From: Ascidia mentula | Taxonomy: Eukaryota > Chordata > Ascidiacea > Phlebobranchia > Ascidiidae | Direction of reading: 5' to 3' | Assembly: GCA_947561715.1 (NCBI GenBank) | Contig: OX387202.1 | Location: 11,979,001-12,043,000 of the forward strand | Length of the DNA: 64,000 nt | Shown here: piece by piece, positions 43,916 to 54,100 of the stretch | Layout of the letters: the number at the start of each line of letters is the position of its first letter | How positions within the stretch are numbered: the stretch's first letter is position 1 | The notes under the pieces: generated by a model | What the model was told of the DNA's origin: nothing | Database searches by the model: none | The model's input: only the letters and a program-made list of their open reading frames with translations | Translations under genes and position numbers: made by a program

Positions 43916-45050
43916 CTGAACTTCATAGATATTTCTACATATTGTACAGTATGTCGTATCAGTATCTTATTACTCGACTTTTCTAGCGTCTTGGCATCTA
44001 AAAAGTACCAAGCTTATACATAGTACACTATTCAAATTCTAGCCCTTCCGCTTTAATTTCACAAGAATACTAGCGCCATAGTCTGACAAAACAAATTTAC
44101 TGCCTCTCCGCCAAGCACTTCTTCGAACAACAACAACAAGCTGATCTACGACCTGCATACTTTTTAAAACTTTGACTCGAATAAAATCCCCCAGCCTAAC
44201 ATTCCACACTAACATTTTTGACCAGAGAAACACGATAGTCTTTGACTGCATATATTACGGATCACTGCTTACGTGAGTTCACCAGGTCCTTGCCAAACCG
44301 CAGTAACAACTGCTCCCCGTACAGGACTCAATGGACCGAGACATGAGAACCCAGGGCTTGCGAAAGCGATTGTTTCCGTTTCGGGCAAGACCTAAATTTT
44401 GATTTCCAGCAAACTCTGAAAGCAAATTTCGTATTGTGTTGTGTCATTTGAACGTTTGAGAAGTGATATCTGTTGTTTACGGCAAACACTTTTTGTGTGT
44501 TTGACAAACAGACACGTACACTAACGACCTTTTACATTGGTATGCAGATTTGGGCGTGTTATTTTACAAACTCAAAGAAACGCAAGAAAAAGTATTATTA
44601 GTCAACATTTGTTGAATCTCAGGCTCTGGCAACATTTTTTTTCTAACTATTAAATCTATGTTTTTCATGTCTCTTTCTTCAGGTGAAACTCTTGAGTGTG
44701 GTTGGTTACAACTAGCACATAGCAAACAAACACTTTGGATAGAATAAGTTTATTACAAGATGAAAAACATGTTGTATTGGGAGCAGGGCCGGATATTTTT
44801 AGTCAGCCCGGTGAACTACGGAACTGTTTCCGAGCACTGGACTTTCCGGGTGCGGTTTTATTCTTAATGTTGAAAAGCAAATACGATCTAAATTAACTGC
44901 ATATAAACAAGTAAAGCAATGGGGATCATATAATAACACTGATTTTCACTCGCAGGCACGCGAATACAACGAATGGGACACGTCTTATGTAAAGAGTAAC
45001 AGTATACAACTTTATGCACCGGCCCGTGACGAAATTATTTAGTAACATTA
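43916..45050. other. Intergenic region with one unexplained minus-strand ORF
   Basis: A minus-strand frame at 44039-44251 reads as a plausible basic/hydrophobic peptide (VRLGDFIRVKVLKSMQVVDQ) but matches no family I know and has no splice partner. It may be a fossil piece of a repeat given its MITE-rich setting. The rest shows nothing definite. Confidence 0.3.
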
Positions 45051-45057
45051 GATGGCA

Positions 45058-45990
45058 TTACACGACGTCAAATCGGTTTGTCTTTATGATACTTTCGTTT
45101 GAGTTTAAAGCCTTTTTATAAGCGAAATTTTTCCAACCCATCGGCATTTCCGTTGCGTCTCGACAGCAACGTACGCAATGGCCACAAAGATCGTACAACA
45201 CAGCACATGTAATTGTGAGAGCAATTACGACAAAAGATACAGCAATTAATGCAAGGCAAGCATTTCCAATCGCGTCATCGTCCTTATGGTTTAATGTTGG
45301 TGAATCTGTAGCAGAGTTTACTTGATGCTGATGTTGTTTCAAATCCGATCGGTAATCTAAACAAATATATGATTAACGAAGGAATTAAAATATAGTGCAT
45401 CATCGCAATATGAAAATTCAGGCAGTTTAATAATTTTTGCAGCATGGTAGAGTTCTGCGTTGTTGACTGTCTGACCTCTTTTATCATGAGTCTAAGATGC
45501 TCCCTGAAACAAGGTATCCTCCTGCCGGCTATCAAATACGTTTGTTTTCAATTAAAACTATGCATCTTGCAAGTTTCCTAATGCACGATAAATTCCTTGG
45601 TGGAGCAGGTATGTGTTATCCCCTGGAGCTGTGCGCTAAGCGTAGTATGCAAATTTTCCTTACTTTTCTGGGAAGTGATACTTAACTGCTAACGTGTCTT
45701 ACCCTACGAGCTAGATAGGCCTGCATTCAATTATTTAGATTGAAAGGAAACCCGTTAACTTTGGAAATACAAAACCTTTACCAAACAGGAAGCCTTCCAA
45801 CAGCATCAACGAAGATCCCAGTGTAAGGCACCCTATTTATACCTCGCAAAACACTTACTATCATGCTGTTTCCCCAGCTTGAACAGACAATACTATGAAA
45901 TTGGGTCTGCTCTTGAATTACGTCACAACTTGGATACTGGAATTGTTTTACAACAGAACCCACCAACTCGAAAGACCTCAACAACGGCAT
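45058..45990 (-). CDS. Putative small single-pass membrane protein (partial model)
   Basis: The surest part is a last exon at 45058-45352. After the acceptor TTGTTTAG it encodes a polar stretch, a hydrophobic anchor (ACLALIAVSFVVIALTITCAV), then LYDLCGHCVRCCRDATEMP, whose cysteines could be palmitoylated, and a short basic tail to TAA. A second likely exon, 45859-45990, starts MPLLRSFELVGSVVKQFQ, contains two cysteines and ends at a good donor (ATA|GTAAGT). They do not join directly in phase; a short exon near 45600-45650 reading RTAPGDNTYLLHQGIY could bridge them but has a weak donor. No family is recognised. Confidence 0.35.
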
Positions 45991-46093
45991 GAGTCACGTG
46001 ATCAAAGCAACCTGAGCTCAAATAACCGATTATCAACACCATCAAGCAGAGATAAATGACAACCACAAAGCCGACAATTTTAAGCTCCGCAAC

Positions 46094-46170
46094 AGTGCAC
46101 GACTATTAAGTCTTATCAGTGCAGCTTACGTTGACTGACGACGGTCTTGCCAGCCAAGCCACTCGACAAA
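46094..46170. mobile_element. MITE-related fragment at the head of SINE copy 2
   Basis: It starts with TCTTATCAGTGCAGC, matching the inner end of the 43574-43765 MITE arm, and continues with a diverged match to the reverse complement of its core (CAGCCAAGC, CGACAAAGACT). It is truncated and joined to SINE-like sequence on its right. Confidence 0.4.
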
Positions 46171-46375
46171 GACTACTTCGCAATCGCCGACACACCGGTG
46201 GGTACCAAATTAGGTACAGACTCTGAAATGTTGACTATATGGCAGCCAAGTTGAAATGCCTGGGCTGCGAAGCCTGTAAACCTAATTATCTCGATACGAT
46301 AGCTGTAATCGCCAAGTAAGTACCTGCGCAGAGGGGCGATCCAGCCAGCCATGCGTTTGTATGCAACATTACAGT
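46171..46375 (+). repeat. SINE-tail copy 2
   Basis: The segment 46272-46370 matches the tail of the SINE at 4201-4300 at roughly 70-75% by eye, with CGATACGATAGCTG and GGGGCGATCC shared exactly. The tRNA-like head of copy 1 is not evident here; the sequence to the left is different and partly MITE-like. Either the head has decayed or the family has more than one head. Confidence 0.6.
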
Positions 46376-47593
46376 ACAAATAAACTACTGAATAATATGT
46401 GAAGCCAATAACTTATACAAATACACAGCCTTCAATGTACGTTATTAGAACGTAATGTACCCTTGAACGCCACAATTAAATAAACAAACAATAGTATTTC
46501 ACGCACCCGTTTTTAACCTATTTGTTCACTTTTGTCAGTTAGAAATTCCACGGAACGTATACTCTGTCCACTTAATACCAACGTTTGACCCTGAATAAAC
46601 TAAACCAACCAAGCACAGACCATTACAGAAACCGTTGGCTTAAGAAAACCGTTCCTGCAAAGCAAAGACAGTGAATATGCATTGCAAAATGGCGGGCGAA
46701 ATTGATTAGAAGACAGTTTGGCGCAGTGGTTTCCAACTTCCGCAAACAAGTGAAGCACTTAGTCTATCTCTTTCAAAATGTTAGGTTGACACACCAAGGT
46801 TTTTCAGGGGCGTTTCTATTATATATTTCTCTCAAGGTATCTTCGAATTTATAAAGTTTACAGTTTCACAACTTGTACAGTTCTGTCATAGCGGTAACCG
46901 AACAGCTATAACTTTGCCGAATAATGTCGGTTTAAACAAATTGATTATAATTCGTAATGTTCCTATAAATATATTTGACAACATACGGTTTTCAACCGAA
47001 ACTAATTTGCAAAAAGGTGTTTTAATCCCTGTGACATTGTTGCCATCACTGAAATGGATAGAAAAAACGTTGCTTTCATGTTACCATTTTCATGGCATTA
47101 ACGTTATCTGCACGATTACTATCTTTAAATTTGCTACATGGTAATGATGTTTTTCAATGACCTTTTGCCCACAACTACAATGTCACCTAGCCGGGCAATA
47201 CTGGCTCCAGTTGATAAACATCACACTTTCCATGGAAGAACACGCCCGATAGTTGGAAATTACAAGTAATCAGTCATTCTGAAGGATAAGATATGATATC
47301 TGCTTCTATAGCTACTGTTGTAAAGCTCGGTGAGATAATTGCTAGGACACTGTATCGAGAAGTAAAATTTTCCAGATTTTTTGCCTGTTATTGGGCGAGT
47401 TAGGTGACGTGAACATAGCATTATCGTTCAACAATATACTGTCAACGTATCCCACACATGCAAATAAATTTAAACCAGATTCACATAGTTCTTAAATACG
47501 TCAATATATATGGGCTATGTCCATGCTAGATACATTGTCCATTACCTTTCAATTCAAACATTTTCCATTCCATGAACGTTTTCGCATCTTTTA
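46376..47593. other. Intergenic or intronic sequence upstream of the PKD-like exons
   Basis: About 1.2 kb in which further exons of the following gene may lie. Open frames at 46914-47144 and near 47180-47270 could code but have no clear splice pairs. Confidence 0.3.
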
Positions 47594-48500
47594 CAGCTGG
47601 TTTTGTTGTCTCCGTAGACACCGACCTGTTGTTGAACAGCACGAGTACAATTGTCAGAAAATTTACCCATCCTGGCAAGTTCATGGTAGCAGTCACGCAA
47701 TCCAACTATCGTTTAACAACTGGCGGCGGGTATATTAAAAGCCGGTCAGAAATCCAGCAGTTCGCCGCTAGCGATTTACAAAGTGTCTGGTTCGACGATT
47801 GTATGCAAATAAGGTACTTGACAATGTAAACTTGATCGGGCTGCGGTCAATAGCAAAGGTGTTGCTTATCCAAAAGGTTTATAAAGACGTCTGTATAGTT
47901 ATGATAATAATAGTATATACTACGCCCACACAGACACGTTTTAGTCTGGTAAAAGCTAAAATGCCAAAACAGTGGTTTGGATTAGCTTTCCATCTGTGGT
48001 CATTCTTTGTGTGATTTGCAATTAAGAGCGGGCATGGTATGTTATAAACAGAGCCCGGAGATTGGTTAAACACACAACAGTGACAATAAGTACAAACAGC
48101 GTTTGGAGGTGGGAAAAACAGAACGGTCGTAATTACAGTGTCTCGTGTAGCGGACAGTTGTACAAATTAAGCATGGCAGGATTGTTAATTCTTCGGGCAA
48201 AAACATGCAATAGACGTTTTACTGAACTTCAAATGACACAGGAAAGAAATTCTTGAAATATTTAATCGCATAAAATGGAATCCGATGTATGACGCAATGG
48301 GATTGCCTAAGGGCGGAAAGGTTTCCGAACCTCTGGTAATTGAGTCATATTTCCAGACGCTGACAACGTGTATTTTGGTAGCCTTTGCTTTCGGCCTTTA
48401 TCTGCATATTATTTTTTTTAATGAGCTTGGCACCTCCTTTTACAAATTGTCTAGAAAGAAAACGAACGGAAGGTCTCTGCATAGCGTAGACTTCGCATAA
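47594..48500 (+). CDS. C-terminal exons of a PKD-like single-pass membrane protein (partial)
   Basis: Two exons are proposed: 47592-47811 (approximate ends; acceptor TTTTACAG, donor ATAAG|GTACTT) and 48242-48500 (stop TAA). Both phases agree (phase 2 join). The first has a PKD/immunoglobulin-like strand pattern, STSTIVRKFTHPGKFMVAVT followed by QSN, close to the PKD consensus in which an aromatic-H-x-x-G turn is followed by alternating hydrophobics and a final N. The second has a hydrophobic anchor (TLTTCILVAFAFGLYLHIIFF) and a short basic tail ending HSVDFA. Single-pass proteins with PKD domains include TMEM130, PMEL and GPNMB, but I cannot choose among them. The 5' part of the gene was not found. 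Confidence 0.35.
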
Positions 48501-48981
48501 ATATACGTATATTCCGGGGACGTTTCTTTTCTTGGTATTTCCTTGTAAGCGTAAAATAGGCCCCACAAGAGGAGGGGGGTGCAGCCAGTGCGGCGCACCA
48601 GGCCCCCTGATCGTTAAGGGGGCCCATGAACAGCAAATGATGGCCCATGCATTAACGTTTTTTTGTCTTAAGTGGCTGGGTTTCACTGACAATGTCATGT
48701 TATCTAAATTACTAAAGGTTGTCGCGCCGGCACATTTTTTTTCGAGAAAGCCAAGTATTTAAACGGACGAATATTGACGCCCGAATTATCCTCAAATAAC
48801 AATACAAGACCAACAAATGTGAAAAGAATATCCAACAACATGACATAAAATACGCATAACCACGCAACAACAGGAGAAAAGAATCGCATGTACTATAAAA
48901 GATTGTTGCCAAGCTGACGCTCAGCGTTACCGGTGGCACAAATAATAGGCTACAGACTAGTTAAGAGCGAGCAAAAAAATT
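48501..48981. other. Intergenic spacer
   Basis: About 480 bases downstream of the PKD-like stop codon. Overlapping frames on both strands are open but none has a domain. Probably 3' UTR and spacer. Confidence 0.35.
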
Positions 48982-49092
48982 GTGTGAGCTGCAGACAGAT
49001 GGCCACTGTTGATTTTTTTGCTTGGTGTGACTCTTCTTGACGACTTTGTCGACCATACGGTCAAACAAAGACTTCCACTTTGTGGTGACTAA
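48982..49092. mobile_element. Truncated MITE copy
   Basis: It begins with the MITE end GAGCTGCAGACAGATGGCC, lacks the inner part of the arm, and continues with the core in reverse orientation relative to the 43.6 kb copy (GACGACTTTGTCGACC, AAACAAAGACTTCCAC). The far arm is missing. It therefore lies inverted and 3'-truncated relative to the first copy. Confidence 0.65.
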
Positions 49093-49149
49093 ATTCATTC
49101 GCAGGTTATTTACACGAGGATGTCTTTCGGCGTCTTTGTGTCCTTTGCA

Positions 49150-49780
49150 GAGGAATCATTATCACTATAAAATGATGCAGACTCGGAAGAATAGAAGAAA
49201 AATGAAAAAATCTTTAACGAACAGATTATTAACAAAGAAAACAAAGCAGAAGAAAACCTTTAAAATAATTTTGAGAACGAAATTACAGCGCAGCCGGTGT
49301 AGAGGCCGCGGACGAAAACTGCTGATGCCAGGAATGATAAAATAAAAATCTTTGCAACAAAAGATACTGGGCGAGGAATAGGAAACCAAACTATGAAAAA
49401 CCAAACAAACAAGAGGAAAAATCTAAAACTCAGAAGACAAAGCTAAAAGCCTTTGCTTTCTCGGAATTGGATCGTTCGGATGAATGTAAGCCGACTGCTA
49501 GTAATGTACAAGGTGAAAGTAAAATCGAACCCAAATCTTCAATTTTCCGAACGTTGTCGCGAAACTTATTTCAAACAAGACCACTGGATTAGCCTGGCAC
49601 ACAACGACGACATTGTTTGTCCAACAGAGAAGCCGGAAAGTTGGAAAGTCTGGAACGTTCTCGGCCCAAAACAATTTATGTTTAGCGCGGTCAAGCTTTC
49701 AGAGGCAAAAAACTTGTTTCTCAAAACGAGTTCAGAGAAACTGGCCGACATTGACAGTGAATGTTACCCAATTTAGCAAA
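49150..49780 (+). pseudogene. Decayed coding relic of unknown family
   Basis: Short stretches here read as protein with sensible composition, but in more than one frame and with several interruptions. A charged Lys/Glu/Asn-rich segment lies at about 49170-49300. ELDRSDECKPTASNVQGESK lies near 49465-49530, and EKPESWKVWNVLGPKQFMF is found near 49630-49690. No splice sites reconcile the pieces. It looks like a broken gene or repeat remnant beside the MITE fragment. The source family is not recognised. Confidence 0.3.
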
Positions 49781-50577
49781 TTTCCTGGGTGGGACGTCTT
49801 ACCGAGTAACAGATGAAATTCTTTTTTGAACTTCAAAAAATCAATGAAGGATCACTCATGTTCATCCTTACTAGCCAAAAATATATTTCCTGCGTAGATG
49901 GCAAGTTAATATTTACAAAAAAGGCTGTTGGAAATTGACTGAAGGAGATGATAAATGGTGTTTTTCGTGTACGTGAATGTGTGCTCACAAAAATTAAGTA
50001 TCCAGAAAAAATATGAGGATAATACCTTAATGTTGAGAAACTCTGTGTTGTGTTATATGTTTGTTAGAGGTTTTATTTTGAAATGGACATTATGAATTGG
50101 GGTGGAGTACGGAGGATATGGAGTATAGCAATGCCTTCCAAGCTTGTTAATAATCTTAAATTTGTACTTCAGCAATATTTTTCTGTGATACTTTTACAGG
50201 ATTTAAAAAAAATATTTATACAAAACGGCACTTTGTAGACATAATTACCAAATTTATAAACACATTTTAAACACATGCCAAGGAGCTAGAAGGTCTCAAA
50301 AGGTGTTTGGCTGTTGTAGACGAGTTTAAAGTTTCCGACGTAGTGACTAAAGGCATCCACAGACTAGAAAGTTTTTGAAAAATTACCATTCAAGAATCAA
50401 ACATTCAGTTGATACATGACATGTACATAAAGGTATAATCTTTTGCGTATAACCTTTCGATAGTGCTTCATCAGCAATAACAGTTCAAAATTTAGGTATC
50501 AAAAATAACTTGTCAGCACTAGGCAAACAGAAACAATGCGAAATTGTTGTAATGTGTGGTCAAAACGGTCTTCATGT
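49781..50577. other. Spacer left of the kinase duplication
   Basis: About 800 bases of AT-rich sequence with no gene, repeat or RNA recognised. Confidence 0.4.
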
Positions 50578-51119
50578 AAACAGCTCCAAGATTATTAAAT
50601 CTGTAGCGTAAAAACTGTAGTTTGCCTCCATAAATTCTGTGTGTGGCATAATATGTATTGCTAACATTAGCATATACACTACAACAAATGTTTCAATAAA
50701 TTCTTGCAATCCCGTTTTGGGAACCATAGTGACAAAGATTCTATGGTTAACGTAGAACTTGTCATGTGTGATTTGGCAATACATTTTGCTATGATCAAAC
50801 AACAGGGATTATATTGCTCTAAACCAAAACTGGAAGATATAAACATGTTGTTTTAATTTTATTAAACCAGTTTTACATAAATACATACCCATGTTTAATA
50901 TGTAATAGTTTTTAAAGCATAGTCAATCAAATTATACCCAACCATTACAAAAAACTCAAAATAAATTCAAACAATAGCATTATGACGTCATAAACGTATC
51001 TTGGGAAGCCAAGTTGTTGGTTGCTGTGTGAGAAAATATATTACCCTCGTTTTGCATTCTAGTGTGCGGTTGTACATTACAAATTGTTGCAAAATCTCAT
51101 CTGTGTTGAACAGAAAATA

Positions 51120-54100
51120 ATGGATCACCGTTTCGAAAGTCAATTGTTGAAGAAGGAAAAAGCTGCGTGTCATAGTAAGGGCTATGACATGACAGAGAGC
51201 AAGTTTCTTGGTGGTGGGGCAGTTGGCCGGGTATTCTCGGCAAATGTGATGGCAGATACAATTGCCAACAAGGAAAAAATGAGAGCTATCAGTGAAACTG
51301 GGAAGCAATTAAAGGTTAAACAAATATATGTTGTAATATATTAACTTAATAACATAGGAATTTAAAATATATTAAACGTACTTTCTTTAATGGTTTTAAA
51401 TATTGTGCTAGGTTGCAATTAAGATTATTTATGCTGATCTTGGTGCCTCAAGACTCAGCAAGTTGGCCGAGTGTGTACCCAACGAAATCAGCATTTTGAA
51501 CAAAGTATTTGGACATCCTAACATTGTACGTATCTTTTATCGTTAGTATTAATCTGTAGTGTTTTAATAAAATATTTTTAGATAATGTTACTGGACGTTT
51601 TCGTCTCCGACAAGCGGATTTATCTGGTCACGGAGTATGCCGCAAAAGGCAATTTGAAGCAGGTTTTGCATTCTTTTGCTCATAAGAACAAAATTGTGCC
51701 GTACTTGTCAGAAACAACTGCCAAATATTACTTTAAAAAAATGTTATGTGGAGTGCAGAAGTTGCACGAAAACAACATCGCTCATCGGTAGGATTTAAAT
51801 TTGCAAATAAATAATCAAACATTTTTTAATACAAAATAACAATCGATCCAAAGGGATTTGAAGCTGGAAAACATTTTTGTATCGGAGGACGGAGAGGTAA
51901 AATTGGGAGACTTTGGCTATGCCACTGAGATTCCAGTGTTGGATCCAAACAAAAATATTCAAGAAAAGCTCCAGGCCATGCTAAATAGGCCTACTAACCA
52001 ATGTGGGACAGCACCATACATGGCTCCGGAGGTATTGATGAAATTTTGCGGATACAACGCTATCTTTGCAGATCTTTGGTCAATGTAAGTCGTCTCATAT
52101 CATCAACTTTTTTCAGTCCACTAACTATAGCTTATCGTTTAGTGGAATTCTACTTTTTGTTCTGGTTAATGGATATTTTCCGTTTCCCGGGAAAACTGTG
52201 GAAGAGGTTTTGGACCAATATCAGAGTTCAAAGAATAAAGAGCTTCCATTTCGTCAAAGCGTTTCTCTTGGTTGGTTATTGTCTTTAATTCTCAATATTC
52301 TGCATTCTAAACAATATTCTGTATTTTCTGTATACAGAGTGCAAGGATTTGGTAAATCAATTACTGAATATTAAATCCTTTCAAAGGCCTAATGTTGGCA
52401 CAATACTTCGTCATCCCTGGATGATGGGTTTGGATTTAACTTCTTTCTGTGTTCCGAGATATGTAAGTATCTTCAGCAACAGCTTATCACAATCAACAAA
52501 TTTAGTGTATTTAAAACCCAATATCATTTTCAGCCACTGTTACGCAGTGAACTGAAGACAATTGAAGAAAATCCATGTAAGTTTTGCAAAGTTGTTAAAG
52601 TAGGGGGACATTGCAATGTTTTTTTTGGATTACAGTGTACAAATATCAATCGGATTATGTCTCAAACTATCTCGTCCAGAGAAGAGATCTAATTAAAGAG
52701 CGTCGCGTGTTCTTTAAAAGCAAAACAATCCCTGGTCATCACACTGCTGACGAGTTTGGTATTCAAATACGCCTTCCTCGTCAAGATACAAATGGTACAA
52801 GTGTGTACGAGATATGGCGATTTACAACCAATCCCAAGGAAGTTGGTTGTAAAGAAATTGAGACCGACGAAAATACTTCACTTGATTTTTCGTCGATCTT
52901 TGCAAGTGGCGATGAAGAAGCAACTCTTGGGATGCCGAAAGTTACGCAAACCCTAGACGAGTTACCGCTGTTACAAGTATGGCAAAAAATCCGAGATGAC
53001 AATTTGCCGCCGTTCGCCAGCATTGAAAAATGCGTCCAACTTTGTAATACAGTTGATTTAGACGCAAACGAAAGCTGGCCATTAAGTTTTAATATTCCTC
53101 ACCCTGAGCAAGAGTGGGTTAAAATTGTTGGTTTTCCTGACAACTTCAGTTCAAATTCTACATTCAAAGTAAACGAGGATGGCATCCGTATGGTTTTGTC
53201 CCATGTTGGGAAATGCAGCATCGCACCCAAAGACGTCCTTGCAATTCCACTAACAGTTGATGCGAATAACAATAGTGTTATGCCAATGGATACTGAAATA
53301 ACAAAGAAACACAAAGTGGTCAGTGATTCAAATTTACTCAAAAATTTACCACAAATGCACAGACTCATGTTTGCTTGTTAATTCGAAGATTCCAAATGAA
53401 AACCGATGCCAATTGGGAGAACTAGAGAAATGCAAGAAGGTTGAAATAATTGAAAGTCTTCCATCTTCTTCCGCATACATTCCATATGGTGAAGTAGACA
53501 ATTTAGTTGCTAAATTATCTGTAACCGCCCACTTTGCATTTTGTAGGTGTTGCACCGAAAAAACCTGGTAACGTTTCTTCTTCGGATTTGCCGCGAATTC
53601 TACATCGACTTAACGAAGAAACTTTTCAAATTCCCACTCTCAAGAAAAAAGGAGACTCCCTCATTCCGTATCACAGCAGCCGGAAAATTGTCGACGATTT
53701 TAGAAAGCGGCAGGAGAAGGAGAAAATAAGAAGAAAAACACTTCCAGCATGCGCCTTTTACAAAGTCCGAGGTAAATTAATATTTTTTATAACAATTTGC
53801 TCGAATGTTTGGTGTTAAATCACGTAAAAACTGCTACCCTTTCAGGACAAGACCCAAAGCCTTCAAAAACCATCAAACCAAAGAATCTGAATCTCGAAAA
53901 GATACTTTTGAGGCCTGAAAACGGCGCTACAAAAATACCGGCACCCGTTTGTATTAATGAGGCCTTTAAAAGATTTGAAAGTATTCGCCAAAGAGAGTAT
54001 GTCCTCCCAGGTCGGTTTATGTCGTGTATTTTTTATTTAGGCATTAAATAAGATTTTCGTAAACCAATATTTTCTTCAGAACGCTTAAAACGAAAAAGAG

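Noticed and set aside
44039-44251. Minus-strand ORF with VRLGDFIRV as a flippase or integrase piece
   Set aside because: The resemblance is only a few residues, with no catalytic motif or neighbouring homologous sequence.
49037-49345. Lys/Arg-rich ORF of 102 codons
   Set aside because: It spans the MITE fragment and the relic; its basic composition comes from A-rich sequence.
50988-51308. Minus-strand 106-codon ORF, also found at 59145-59465
   Set aside because: It appears twice only because the kinase first exon on the other strand is duplicated; a shadow.
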